A DNA stretch of 64,000 nucleotides from Notospermus geniculatus. Its lineage: Eukaryota; Nemertea; Pilidiophora; Heteronemertea; Lineidae. The position numbers were made by a program, and so were the translations under genes. The stretch is taken from NCBI GenBank assembly GCA_002633025.1, contig NMRB01000015.1, positions 821,217 through 885,216 on the forward strand. Direction: 5' to 3'. The notes beneath the pieces are model-generated. The model was not told where the DNA came from. It made no database searches and saw nothing but the letters and a program-made list of their open reading frames with translations. Of the stretch, positions 26,301 to 39,169 are shown in pieces; position 1 is the stretch's first letter, and each line of letters starts with the position of its first letter.

Positions 26301-27850
26301 GTTTCACGACACATCCGTTTATAGCCTTGTAAAATTAAATTGGAATCAAAATGAAGCATCAATCTAAAGCCCTTTTTATCTCGATCTGACTCCTCAGCTA
26401 CAGTTGCTGCTACTTTGGTGGTCCAGATTCCCAGTAGGGATGCCAGTGTCTTTGATAGCATACGCCATAGTTGACGCCCCTACGGCATCCTGCTCGATTT
26501 GGAGAACAACTGGAGGTCGTATAGGGCGAGAAACCTTTCTTACCCCATCACCAGTGAGTGTTGACCCGCAGGGTCATCACAGCACGCATCCTGGTGACCG
26601 AGTCTCGCAGAATGTGCTGATGAGATAGTTATGGATTGTCGAACACAATGCCTCTGCAGGGAATCATTCTTTCGTCGCAGTTCTACGATGGAAATTCATC
26701 TCGTTTTCATCATTCTACCATGGAGAACATCAAAACATGTTTATGGTGATTTGATAAAAACATGATGGGTGTTGTAAACGTTTCCTTCCTGGACCAATTT
26801 AGCAATCATGTCCGATGTACCATATTAGTAAAAAAAATGTATCAAGGTTTAATGAAGGACCACACCAAAGACGAAGATGTTCAAGATTATCTGAATTTCA
26901 AGGGGAATTCATTGTGAGGCACCTTTTTGCAAAAAAATAACAGAAAAGAACTCGAATACTAACATTTTTTCCTCAAATACATGTACATGTACCTATCCTG
27001 AGGGAAAGATGCCAACGTCCACAGCCAACCTAGGATTTAAACACCCAAGTATCGGATATCCATCAGCTCTAGATGCGTCAATATGAGACGGACTCTGTAA
27101 CTGATACTTCCTGCCAGCAAATTGTGATATTCTGCAGAAAATGAAATAATCAAGGCATCTCGTTAGTGACACTCCTACTGAAGACTACGTCAACCTTTCA
27201 ACGAATAGTTTCCCACCTTCTCGGTTCATGGAATGCTCTAAATCATTCGCTTTTGACATAAAATGCTATTCTTATTTTTTTTTGTCAAAAATTGCATTCT
27301 TCCTTTCTGTGTGTCCTGATTTCTGACACAGTTTCACATCACCGTCATAACACCTGACTTCATCAAGGTATTTGACATCTGACGGGACAGATTCATTGAG
27401 CAAAATCGCCACTTGCTTGGGCTTCCGTTTCTCGAGCACAACCGCTGGAAGTCAACGAGGGACAATGGTGCTTGGGGACGGAAAACGTCACTACATGTTC
27501 TGCTTAAACCGCTTATATCCCGTCTCCAGACGAATCCAATTGTCCAAAAGTATGTTTTATGAAAAGGAAGATGGGCTTGGCATGTCATTCGGTTTGACAG
27601 ACGGCTGGTGACAGGTCTCACGCTGACAAAATGAGCAGTTTTCTTCAGTAAAAGGCTGAAGTGCTGCTCTCACGTCGAGACGCCATTTGTTTTGGCCGGA
27701 CGTCCCACATGTAAATCACGTGACCTAGCCGACATACGTCATTCGAATGTCGCAAAGCTCGGGATATAGGCTGGGGCATGGTCACCATCCTGGGCCACCC
27801 AAAACCACAACGACCCATTCGAACGAGACCTCGCTATGAGATGTCAACTT
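23391..27850. other. Gene-poor tract, nothing recognised
   Basis: No supportable gene. The open frames at 24484-24912 (minus, 142 codons) and 24763-25110 (plus) overlap each other and show no domain. A short minus-strand frame at about 26400-26580 and a minus frame at 27334-27621 have a somewhat protein-like look but no recognisable family and no supported splice partners. Confidence 0.4.
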
Positions 27851-27852
27851 CT

Positions 27853-27865
27853 GGGGGGGGGGGGG
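27853..27865 (+). repeat. Poly-G run
   Basis: Thirteen consecutive G at the left border of a dispersed repeat. Confidence 0.8.
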
Positions 27866-28120
27866 TAGCCTGCTAGATTCGCTGACAATATCTAATGGGG
27901 ATCATTACTATGATAGAGGGCAGCACATCGTAATCAGGTCCTATACAATGGATGCCTTTTGTGTGGGAAATTGATCAGGGCCTGAATGTCCCTTTCAATT
28001 CCAATAGATTTAATCACTAGTGACACCTATTGAGGCAGTGAGTTAGGTTCCTCATTCAGTAGTTTAACCAGTAGTGACACCTATTGAGCGCCGCAGTGGG
28101 TTAGGGTCCTCATTGAAAGT
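27866..28120 (+). repeat. Dispersed repeat, copy 1
   Basis: Shares several blocks with the reverse complement of 43585-43740. One is a perfect 26-base match (28015-28040 against 43608-43633, containing CACTAGTGACACCTATTGAG). Another is GGTCCTATACAATGGATGCC, which matches with one mismatch. The phrase AGTGACACCTATTGAG occurs twice within this copy (about 28020 and 28073), so there is also a short internal duplication. Class unknown. Confidence 0.65.
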
Positions 28121-28908
28121 TAAAGTTCAAAATTTTCTCTAGCACTGCACCTTCCGAGGCAATTCTACGCTGCAAAACCACAAACCTATAACGGGGGTAC
28201 GGGAATGACTAAAAGGATGTATTAAAAAAATTCTTTTCATGTGACGCAATTTACAGCAGTTTAACATTACTGAGATATAATTGGCACGGAAGCGATTATT
28301 TGTAGGAGATCTTCTGACTCCCCTGCATTCCTAACGTTTTGATTTACTAATGTCTACTTCAGGATTATGGGTTTATTAGAAATGCTTCTTAAGTTGCAGT
28401 TATTCAACATACTTGTTAATAATCTTAATTGAATGGCAAACGTGGATCAAGCGCGTGGATTCTAAGCTAATATTTACTTTAATCAGATCAACGGGAGTGT
28501 TCGTAGCAGGGTCCTAAATTTCTATCAATTGTGCCCTTAAGGCCCTAAGTCTCACTGGAATGTTTCTTCAAGAACATTGTATGATCGGTAATCGCATCTA
28601 CAAAGAAATATAACAATCCTAAATAATTTTCGGTTTCATGGTATTATTACGGATTATTTTCCTAAATCTATACATTCCAAAGAATTACAACAATGTCGGA
28701 ATATGATGCATCCACACAATATTTCGAGCCAATCAGAGCGCGGCATTATGGACAGTTGCCAACGTTCGTCGTCCAAAATCAAAAATGGCGTACAAAGTGT
28801 CAAACAAAACGCTGTTTAGTATTTGTCCAACGTCTGACTTTGCCCAAATTAACTGTTGAAGAATGAGTTCAAACGAAGCCCAGATGTCGGCCTCAACCAG
28901 CGAGGGTC

Positions 28909-29632
28909 CTTAAAGGGGAACTGACCACTTTGCCAGTCAAATTGGGCTACCGACACCTCAAAATGCCTTTTGATATCACTTCAGGACTCACACCAGTTTG
29001 ATTTGAAAATCTCCACCCATTTTCGAAATAAACACCAAAATGTAATTTTTGAATTCAAATTTCCCGCTCAATTAGTGATGTCATTCAGAGAACCATTACA
29101 ATACAGTGACCATTGCAAAATGTGCTATATCTGTATCTAAGACAGCTGGACAGAATATATTTCTAATGTCAACCACGTTGCCGTGATTGAAAATCAATAC
29201 GTTAGCCATGGGGATCTTTACACCTGAAATTCAGGTGAAAATTCAGAAATAATTGAAAATACCATATTTAGAGATTTCGATATCTTAGTGAATCTCGACA
29301 GTTTGTTGAATAAAAATACCCTTCCTGAGGCAGTTAGTGTTTACTTTGGACCTTTCCTCCTAAATCAACACTTTGAGTCGGAAAGTGCACTTGACAGGCT
29401 CTCCAGGATAAAGATTTGGTACATTTTACAATGGATGACTATAGAAATGGTTCTAGGTATGACATCACTAATTGAGCGGGAAATTTGAATTCTGAGAAAT
29501 ACATTTTTGTGTGTAGTTTGAAAATGAGCTGAGATTTTTTCACCAAATGTTTGCCAGTCATAGAGTGGTGTCAAACCCATTTGGAACAGCAAAAATAGTC
29601 ATTATATTTGAAGGGGTCAGTTCCTCTTTAAG
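28909..29632. mobile_element. Nested foldback element of about 720 bp
   Basis: Outer arms: CTTAAAGGGGAACTGACC near 28909 pairs with GGTCAGTTCCTCTTTAAG at 29615-29632. Inner arms: TTTCCCGCTCAATTAGTGAT near 29069 returns inverted near 29467-29480, followed on both sides by matching GAACCATT blocks. No transposase is seen. It is most likely a degenerate non-autonomous DNA transposon with long imperfect inverted ends. Confidence 0.65.
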
Positions 29633-29805
29633 TCTATTAAGGTTATATTTATAATGCGCACTAATCAGAAAAGTCCTGCACAGGGTTTAAATGTTAACAA
29701 TAGTTTCTTGTCAACAGCCCGAATATATTTCAAGAAAAAAGTATTAATTACATGTATAACAGTCATACGGAAGCCCTCGTCTTCATAAATTTCAAACAAT
29801 AATTC

Positions 29806-30897
29806 AGGCTTTATTGGCATTGGATAAGATCAAAAATCAAATCGGTTCTGTCTTAGATATACGTATAAAATTCCTGAAACTTTCGCAGCGATACGTGACT
29901 TTATTCCCGAGTTATCGTGTTGAAACCACAGACTTGGTGTAGCTGAGTTGAGAGAAACGAATAGAAAAATGAAGATAGCGGTAAAGCGACATAATCTATT
30001 AAAATTCAGGCTTCAAGGGCATCAAATGAGATCAAGAATCAAATCATTTCTGTCTTAGATATACATCTACCATTCCTGAAACTTTCGCGGCGATACGTTA
30101 CTTCATTCTTGAGTTATCGTGTTGAAACCAAAGATGGATGTGATTGAGTTGAGATGAAAGAATAGCAAAATGACGATATCGGTAAAGCTCCAAAATCAAG
30201 GCTTTATGGCATCGGATGAGATCATAAATCAAATCAGTTCTGTCTTAGATATACGTCTACAATTCCTGAAACTTTCGCGGCGATACATGACTTTATTCTC
30301 GAGTTATCGTGTTCACACCACAGACTGGATGAGACTGAGTTGAGACGAACGAATAGGAACATGACGATATCGGTAAAGTTACAAAATCAAGGCTTTATCG
30401 GCATCGGATCAGATCATAAATCAAATCAGTTCTGTCTCAGATACACATCTACAATTCCTGAAACTTTCACGATGATACGTTACTTCATTCTTGAGTTATC
30501 GTGTTGAAACCAAAGATGGATGTGATTGAGTTGAGATGAAAGAATAGAAAAATGACGATATCGGTAAAGCTCCAAAATCAAGGTTTTATGGCATCGGATG
30601 AGATCAGGAATCAAATCAGTTCTGTCTTAGATATACATCTGCAATTCCTGAAACTTTCGCGGCGATACGTGACTTTATTCTCGAGATATCCTGCTGAAAC
30701 CAAACAGACTGGATGAGACTGAGTTGAGACGAACGAATAGGAAAATGACGATATCGGTAAAACTACAAAATCAAGGCTTTATCGGCATCGGATGAGATCA
30801 TAAATCAAATCAGTTCTGTCTTAGATATACATCTACCATTCCTGAACCTTTTGCAGTGATACGTGACTTTATTCGCGAGTTATCCTGCTGAAACCAA
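29806..30897 (+). repeat. Tandem satellite, about 190-bp unit, six copies
   Basis: Six head-to-tail units start near 29806, 30007, 30199, 30390, 30580 and 30773, with spacing of 190-201 bp. Each contains TCAGTTCTGTCTTAGATATA (with variants), CCTGAAACTTTCGCGGCGAT, a GAGTTATCGTG block, a TGAGTTGAGA block and ATGACGATATCGGTAAAG. The sixth copy is cut short at about 30897, before unrelated sequence. Units 2 and 4 share ending variants (AAAGATGGATGTGATTGAG), and units 3 and 5 share others, hinting at a higher-order pair. Confidence 0.9.
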
Positions 30898-33800
30898 AAG
30901 AGTTCCCAGTCAAACAAGGAAGAACGCCCATCTGCTGTGGAGGCTATTCAACAGTAAGAGGTCAATCACATGTACACGCACATTTATGTAAGCTATTGAC
31001 TCTTTTTGACTTCGTTGGCTATTACATGTATATACATTATTTACGCCCTCTCCACATATGGCAGGAAGAGAAATGCATTTACAATGTCATCTTCCACACG
31101 ATTTCTTGTGTCAGTGCCATGGGGCCCTTTCTGTCACTTACAATTTTTCGAATTTTGACTGTCATTACACCGATTGAGTGCCAGATTTCTCCGATAGGTG
31201 TAAGTCGTCTGGGTGTGACCTCCAGATACTAGTATCCAAGGTCATCATCACCTTGGGGTTACTGATGGTGGTTAACAAGTGACTTCGAGACGTGTAATGT
31301 AACGAAAAGGCTCGTCTGGAATTACTCCAGAAGCGTGATCTATTGACACCCTATCTATACCTTATAATTGGCCACAACAATTCTAATGAAATATTTCAGA
31401 CACCATAAGACAAATTTACGGTTTGTCCCCGATCATCGGAATGGCGACATTGGCACCAATTACGTATATTGCAAATAAAACCAGCCAGGGCAGCAAGATA
31501 GTGACCGATCTGGCGCCATTCAGGCAGCGTCTGCCGGCTATCATCGCAAAGTCACGTGCGCCAGCAATGTCGTCTGCTCCTCCGCATTCTGATGGAGGTC
31601 AGAGTTCAAAATATTGGCTGTTGCGACGGTGTGAGATTATTCGCTATTGCTTGCCCTGCCGTCAGCAGTCAATCGCTTGCCTATTTTTGTTGATTAACCA
31701 GGAACACTTTACGTGTCTATCTTGCGAGCAGACGAGTTGAAACAGATATATCGCGACGTAAATAATAGGACTTTCCCTCGTCACATGATGTGATGGTATT
31801 TATACATAATATCTAAAATACCAAATTACAACAAATTATTTTTTTCACTTTAGTCACTTCTACAACATAAATTTCTTCCTGCCGTGGTGCATTTTGAAGG
31901 CTTTCCTTGAAACTCGAAGCAGTCGACAATTCGATCACATGACTCTCGTAACGCCGGCTGATGGACGATCTTTACAGCGTCTCGCCATGGGCAGTAAAAC
32001 CATTTCGTTCCTGACGAGTACTATACCATACTGAATTATGGCCAGACGCCAGGTTATAGCGCGGGAATATGTGAGATGAAATGCCCATCGTTTTTCCGCC
32101 AAACGATAGCCAGTTCATTTCCTGGAAAATCGGCGAAAAGTGGAAAAGAACGCCTAGTGGTTCACCCCTATGCAAATCTCAGAAGCAAGGTCACAATTTT
32201 TTCGTAATTGCAATCTTGGAGGAATTCAGTATAATTCCTCCAAGTTGCAATCCTCCCAACATTAGTTTTTTTCGCTTCGATGGACTGTCCTAATCTAGGA
32301 CAAAATGATAAATTCTTCGTTGTACTTCCGGAAGGATCATGCAGTGAGAAAATTGTTGTCTGTTACAGCTCCCACAAGGATCTTTCCTAAGGATGAAAAT
32401 TCTATTCCTGCGACGGGCACTCTTCGCAATGAACATTTTCGAAAATGGTTTCCTTTTCAGCATCACCTACACAAGGAGCAAATCGGATTGGCCACTCTTT
32501 CGTTCGCCCAATATTCCCCCATGTTTATCACAAACAAAATCTAATCAAGATTATTTTATACCTGGAAATGTCATCGAGAATCTTTCTCAGTTGTGATGTG
32601 GTGGGATTATTTTAAATGTTTTAAATTGATAGTTTACGAAATGCGTCATTAAGAATCCACTTCAGCGTGTCTAGACCACATTTTGTAATTGAATTGAAGA
32701 CACAAGCCATCGCAGAATGTCATGGTCATTCTATAAATAACTCCTCCGACGCATACCCCGAAATGTCATGCCAGGCTAAACCGATCCGAAACTTTCCTCA
32801 TCACGACCGAGGAGCTTTTCCAAGCGCTGTGGCCGAGCTGCTTATCTTTTTGAAATGATGCAAAATATGGCAATTTTCATTCATTTAATGGTGACGAGGG
32901 AAATCATTCAAAGGTGATAGCTGTGCTAAGCTTAGGCGTGATTCGTATTCACCAGCCGACACCAAAATAGCAACTTAAGCTAAGTTATCCGAATGACGTG
33001 CCACGAGAATAGCTCTTTGTGATAAGTTTTATGAATGACGTACCAATGATTTTGTGAAGACAGTTGACATCAAACGCGGTGATGAATCGAGAGATGCAAC
33101 TTTGGCGTTTCCAAATATGGACTGCTTCGGAAAATCGGGCCTTTGCTCGTGTCTTTCGGTCAATTTTTAATTTGAAGAGATCTAAATGATTAAATTGTGC
33201 TAAATGTCGTCGTAATTTGAAAGATATCAATGATTAACTCTGATTTGCTCTCAACCTACACAAACGGCGATATTACGCCGGAGCAGAAATTATTAAATGT
33301 CATTCTCGCCAGCGTCGTATCGTTGATTTAGTAGTGAATTTTGGTCCCGCCATTTTCCGCAATAACAGGCGTGATCAACTTTCGAATTCCCACTTTATAT
33401 TCAGTCTTATACAATTACCAAATTAATCAGATACCGGTAGGACGTTTTGCCAACACGTCGTTTAAGGAGGGAGTGTTTGGACGAGTTTTTCACACCCAAC
33501 AGTATATCTGCCAATCCCAGTTTGTTAGTCAATCTTTGATATCATTAACTTACTTCTCCGGATTGTATAACTGATCATTAACTAATATTTATTGTTTCTC
33601 AAGGAGCCGCGAAAAATCATCGTCCGCTTTGTATGGTCCCTTAAAGGGAGGATCAACATAACGAACAGAATGCCATTCCGCGAAGAGAAAAAAAATACAT
33701 GTAGTGAATTAGTAGGTATTGATTCGACAGTAGTATAAAATGTGGCAACAGCGGAGGTGCTGTTTTGGGGTTATTTGACAGAACATCTCGCTGCAAACGC

Positions 33801-35985
33801 AGTACTCTGATATACTTCCGGTTTCGTGCCTGACAGAGAAGGCGCCCTCTAGCGCAGGCCTGGCAACTTTGAATGGCGTGTTGTGCTTGCCTGTACTGCA
33901 ACGTGCAGCGAGGCACAGCGCAGTTTCACAGCAAATAAAAAGCTGGCAGCTATACATGTGGTGAAACTCATTTCCTACCAAGAGGACGGATTTCAGTTCC
34001 CAGTCCACCCTTAGGGAGCAAAACTCTTGTTTACGACGCTAGCGCAGCAGTGGCAAAAACATACACCACTGAGACCAGTGTTGTGGTAAACATCGGCAAT
34101 AATCCTTTTTCTTCTCCACAATCGATAGCAAATAGGTTCATAAAGTCAAAAACGGGTGTGGATATTTGCCGTTTCGATGATGCTTGGCCTACCTCTGGTA
34201 ATATTCTGTGCATATTTCAGTCACACTGATCGGCCTTATAGGCCTATGAAGTTGTTTGTGACATAAGAGGAGGCTTCCCGTCTGCTGTTGGTTGCAAACA
34301 ACAAATGGGAATAGCCTAATCCGGCCTTAAAGAAAATTAGCAAAATACAACGACATCGAAGCATGTTGATGTAATTTTAAGCAAGTACATATTTATATGT
34401 ATTAATGCCACGCCAGAAATTACCTTCTGCCACACCACCGTAAGTGACTTTGTGATTTTCAACACCTTTACGGTGTATGCCAAAGAAATAATGTAATGAT
34501 TGAAAATCAACAGATTCTTAGAGGAGCGCTTTGATTACCGGTAGAGTTGAAAGGGGCCTGCTAAAAAATTTTATCGTTTGGAAAGGTTTTGAGAGACAGA
34601 CGCGAAAACAACGGAGTAGGCCCACATTACCAGCATGCACGTGGTGTTGAGCGCCGTGTCAGTTGGTGATAGGATAATAAAGTGTACATAAAAGGCACAG
34701 TTTTGTCTTAAACATATTATACCAGGCGAAAATCGTGAGAAAAACGACTTAAGCTATTTAAAACATAGTTGTGGACACGAAACGGACAGCGCTTTATTTA
34801 AAGCCGCTCGTATGGAAGTTATTTATAAAAGCACGACACAGTCCAAATCTGCTTGGCGGCCTGTTTGCTCCGCTAAAGATTGTCCACAATTTCCTTTTTC
34901 GTCGATCAATTTAACAATAACAAGATAAGTCTTTGCGTTTACCTGCAAGTCATAGGAAAACTATCTGGCCTATTCTGGTTTTGTCATCTCTGTGGTCAAG
35001 CCATTAATATGTTGACACAAGTAAGCGAGCGAAAATACTTTTTTGTGACATCTGAACGTATTAGAAAGACAAGACATTGTCTGATCCGTAATGACCGTGT
35101 GATGTAAAGAAAACAAGCAAGTGTTACATGTATTTTTTGCTAGTTTCTCACATCCGGGACGGGCCTAGGTTGATTGGATCGTGAGAGACTTTCTTTTGTT
35201 TGTTGTCACCGATTTTGTCAACTCGCCGACAAAAACATTGTCCCAACTAAACCAGATGCTTGGTCATTGTCATAGAATGTTGGTGTTAAAGTCTTAGAAT
35301 GTGCGGAATGAAGGCTAACCCACGCCCCCTCATTTGTTCCGACAGGAAGGTATTAGTGACATAAGCAGCCGTGACAAAGAAGCCTTTTGAAAAAACGCAG
35401 AAATTAACTGATTAGAGGACTGTAGAAAGTTATGGTAGTTCGGATTCAAAGAAAAATTTCGGCCGTCTACTCCATTCCTTATCTCATTGTAGAGTCCTCT
35501 AGCGGCGAGAGTAGGAACTAATCTCAACCAAACGGCATTCGGAACGACCTGAGGCGAACTGCTTATCTGTCCACTGGGGGCGCATTTCACTCGGACACAA
35601 GTCCAAGGCAGCCATATTGTTTATCAACAAACCCACGTGACCGCCAGCGCCAGGACCGTGGGCCTATTTTGGCCGAATATTGCCTGTTAAGATGTTCAAC
35701 CTTATTTGCTGGATTATTTGAGCCATATTATATATAAACTTACCGGTATCTCACCCAATCTGCCAATTATTGATCAATAACGCAACGTTTTGTGTGCTCT
35801 ATTTTGTTCATGCGCAGGTGTGATGAGGCGAACTGCATCTGAACTCTCACAAACGGGCAGCAATCGTTGCGCGTTCAAGATGGTTGCCTTGGAATTGTGT
35901 CCGAGGGGAAATGCGAGTGTCTACGGAAATTGCCGAGCAGTTGCCTTCGGAAGTTCCGAATGACCAAACGGCTAACGAAGACAGT
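30898..35985. other. Gene-poor tract, nothing recognised
   Basis: About 5 kb without a supportable gene. The only clear structure is a small perfect-looking hairpin at 32209-32251. Open frames, for example 31423-31740 plus, lack motifs. Confidence 0.45.
32209..32251. repeat. Short hairpin
   Basis: TTGCAATCTTGGAGGAATT pairs with AATTCCTCCAAGTTGCAA across a loop of a few bases, with one mismatch or bulge. It sits in AT-rich sequence with no flanking gene. It may be a minimal foldback remnant. Confidence 0.6.
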
Positions 35986-36104
35986 AGGCCGTATTCTAGA
36001 AGCTTCCTTAACCCAAAGGTTGACCTTTAGCTATTGTTTGCAGGGTGGAATACAAAGGCTTTAAGTGGACATTAGAGTTAAGGAAGCTTCTAGAATACGC
36101 GCCT
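35986..36104. mobile_element. Short foldback (MITE-like) element
   Basis: Left arm 35986-36012 (core TATTCTAGAAGCTTCCTTAA) and right arm 36077-36104 are inverted copies with one or two mismatches, enclosing about 65 bp. Typical of a miniature inverted-repeat element. Confidence 0.7.
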
Positions 36105-37207
36105 TTGTCCTCGACTTTTCAGCTGCTTTTCCCCTGACGCTTCCACCCGCGATATAGAGCGTTATTTTCAGTTGCCACCGAAACAAAACGTCAGGATTCA
36201 ATCTTACACCTACTATTGCTAACGAAGTGGGAATTAGTCTATTTCTGTTTGTAATACCATCTAAGCTTCCTCATGATCTCCTGTGCTAAAAGCTTCGAGG
36301 TGTCATCAGTTAATCGTTTTATACACCTCCTATACGACGTGAAACCACGTCCGTAAAAAAGAGGCGAAACCACGCATATTTTGTTTTTTTAGGGGGGGGG
36401 AGTGACGTCAAAGCCATGAAAATATCGAACGTTCAAAAGTAATACATGTACATGTACATGTACGTGCTCGTACATGTACCTACCACACAGTAACTTGAGT
36501 CTTTTCCACGTAGGCCTATACATGTACGTCAGTACTGCTAGCGCACCAAAGGGTTGCAAAAAATAGCGCAGTTTCATGTACAATGTACATCTAAGTTATG
36601 GAGTGCCGTTAAATGCACCTCGCATTTGAAGAGACTAGGCCCTAGGATGCACCGATCAAAACTGAGTGTATAGTTGACGATGATTTTTTTTCTCTCCCAA
36701 AAGTCGTGCATAGTGCTTATTATACAGTTGGAAAAAACGTTAAAAACGATGAAAACTCGGATTAAAAGAAGGCATAAAAAGTAATTTGGCCAACTCCTGA
36801 CTACATGTACTTACATGTACATTGTAAAATCCGACGCTCGACATTTTTATCGACGACGTGCATCCGGAGACAAGGAATTGTCTCTCTCGATCATATCGTG
36901 AAATGGTGATACCACGCCGGGAACTTGATTTAGCGTTGTCAAACATTTTGGAAGGCCGGAGGAGAGGACAAAATTTCAAATAAGATTAGGTTTGCACTGG
37001 TCTCCCGCACACACGCTCACATCAGGCTGCGCTTGGAGGTATTGGTCTAGGCCTATATTGTAGGGCCTAGGCCTACTTATATAATTCCTGCAAGGCCCAA
37101 CAGTACTATCATGACTATGCCATGTCATTTCTTCCGCCCAACCTGAAGTGTTACAAGTAAGTGGGGTACACGTAATTGCTCACACCTCATAGGCCTAATT
37201 CAGCATT
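36105..37207. other. Gene-poor tract with a TACATG microsatellite
   Basis: No gene seen. Contains the TACATG run at 36442-36480 and a short poly-G near 36391. Confidence 0.5.
36442..36480. repeat. TACATG microsatellite
   Basis: Alternating ACATGT/TACATG units, broken once by TACGTGCTCG. It is the longest of several such runs in the window. Confidence 0.75.
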
Positions 37208-37209
37208 TA

Positions 37210-37743
37210 GTGAGGTTTCGCAAATCTGACAAAACACGAAGTACGAAATACGATATTGGACTTCATTTGCATGACGTAATGTATTACAGGACATGGTTGG
37301 CACCACGAATGTCCCTGCTGCCAGTGTACGTCTTTAAGCATATCATGAAAGACCGACACTTGTGCGTTTTGCGCTGCGTGATGCGTCAAATCTTTTGTTA
37401 TTTTCCGCCGTTCTGCTTCCTAACAAAAGATTTGACGCACCACGCAGCGCAAAACGCACTAGGCCTACAATGTAAGTGGCCCGAGACCTTTATGGTGCAT
37501 CTTGAATTTTTAAATTTCCAATACGAAGTGGAAACGAAAGATAAATTTCAATGTTTAATATACACCGTAACTCTATCGGTCTACCGTCATATGCTAAAAG
37601 ACTTTCTTGCAGCAGGCGAGATGATAGGCCTATTTGTGGTACCAACCATGCCACCATCTCCTGAAATACATTACGTCATGGAATGAATAAGTCCAATTTC
37701 GTGATTTCTTACTTCGTGTTTCGTCAGATTTGCGAAACCTCAC
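37210..37743. mobile_element. Non-autonomous DNA transposon with TA flanks and an internal hairpin
   Basis: The ends GTGAGGTTTCGCAAATCTGA (37210 onward) and its inverse (ending 37743) extend as imperfect arms for about 90 bp. TA dinucleotides flank both ends (37208-37209 and 37744-37745), as expected for a Tc1/mariner-type target duplication. A second, nearly perfect 39-bp inverted repeat lies inside (37362-37400 and 37421-37459, one mismatch, 20-base loop). A 158-codon open frame at 37210-37686 is produced by the symmetry and shows no transposase motif. Confidence 0.75.
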
Positions 37744-37745
37744 TA

Positions 37746-39169
37746 TTGACGCTGGCTGGCGAAGAATGAGGATGAGACACAATCAGCGTTTTAACTGCCG
37801 ACAATCTTGGTTGGCGACCAGACGACGACGGGAGACCCATTGGCGTAGCTTTATGTCCGCCAGTCTCGGCCTAGCTCCGCAGAGCGCACGGAAATCTCTC
37901 CAACATGACCATGCAGCAGCATTCTAATTACAAATTACGTGCGGGCATCAATAAAACACAGGCGGGGAAAATGACCCATATTACAATCGACCATTCGATA
38001 TTGCGTCTCCCTCTCGACAAGTTTTACTATTATTTCGAGGATTCTTAGATCGTAGATGGAGCTCTTCTCGGAAGTGACCGCCATCAGCTCAAGGGTTCAT
38101 TAGCTGTCTGCCTGTTGGCGGGTTTCGATTTCGAAGATTTGTCTCGGAATTGTCCTCAAATCAAACTAATTTCATGGCTGGCAACTTCCATGGTCATGGT
38201 CTTCCCGTGTCTGGCAATATTTCGCACTGCTGAAGGAGCAACAGGTTTGAAATTTCGTGAGTGTGAGGTCAGTTTCTATCATGACGGTGTATTGTGCGAG
38301 AATTTGCCAACAGACGCGCCTTGAGGGTAATTTTTTAAAGAATGTTCGAGGGTATTTTCGAGGGTATTTCGGTTTCTAAAACTTGACGCTAGGTGGCGAT
38401 ATCTGGGCGAGGATATCACCACTAGTATCGACGGTAGGTTTCCATCTTGAAAAGTAGTGCGCGCGCGGAGCGAACAGTAGAAATTCTTGTTTCTAAAGCG
38501 ATTACCCCATTACGTCGTTTTCTACGCTTACAATATAGATATATAGGCCTATGTTGTAGATAGGTGTACAAAGGTAGAGTCGACACACATTTAAATACAA
38601 ACATCGGTAGAGTAAATATAAAGTAATAATAAAGTTATTCTGTTTCATTTTCGACAAGATAAATATTGTTTTCTGCAAATAACAACATTTTGAAAAAGAA
38701 GTTCGCGTCACTTGAAAGACCAAAAAGATGGCGGCCATGTGGTGGACCATGCACAAAGACTGTTCATGTTCCCTGCAAGTGGTCTGTGACGTCATCAAAG
38801 GTGAGCACTTTATAAGATACACCATCGACAGCAAACTACACATAGAATGGCGACATCATTTTATTTTATTTTTGCAATTACGCCCCCTGGTGAACAAATT
38901 CTGAAGAACTGACCCACAGGAGGTGAAGAACAAAATTAAGCTACTAGAAATCCTATCAATTTCAGTTTGACATACTGCATCCGGGCTAAGATATTGGGTT
39001 TTCCATTTTACGGAAAATGCCCCCTGGAGGGCATAATGAAGGTCAAATCGCAAACATTTTTGGATCCGTTTCGAGCCCTTCCTAGGGCCTACCACTCCAC
39101 CAATGATGCTTTGGCTTTGGACCTGATGCAAAATCCAACCCTGCCACGATCCACAAACAAAATCAAGAC
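37746..39169. other. Intergenic sequence before the gene's 3' end, nothing recognised
   Basis: No supportable gene. A segment at about 38960-39020 contains CCATTTTACGGAAAATGCCC and looks repeat-like, but I cannot place it in a family. Confidence 0.4.

Noticed and set aside
26400-26630. Short protein-like frames on both strands as an exon of an unknown gene
   Set aside because: The minus-strand reading looks somewhat coding-like, but it is under 70 codons, has no recognised family and has no partner exon.
27310-27640. Overlapping plus and minus frames as a pseudogene or reverse-transcriptase relic
   Set aside because: No RT, integrase or other motif was found, and several frames are interrupted. 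Evidence is too thin.
37210-37686. 158-codon plus-strand open frame as a transposase
   Set aside because: It runs through the inverted arms and the internal hairpin and has no DDE/D or helix-turn-helix signature that I can see.
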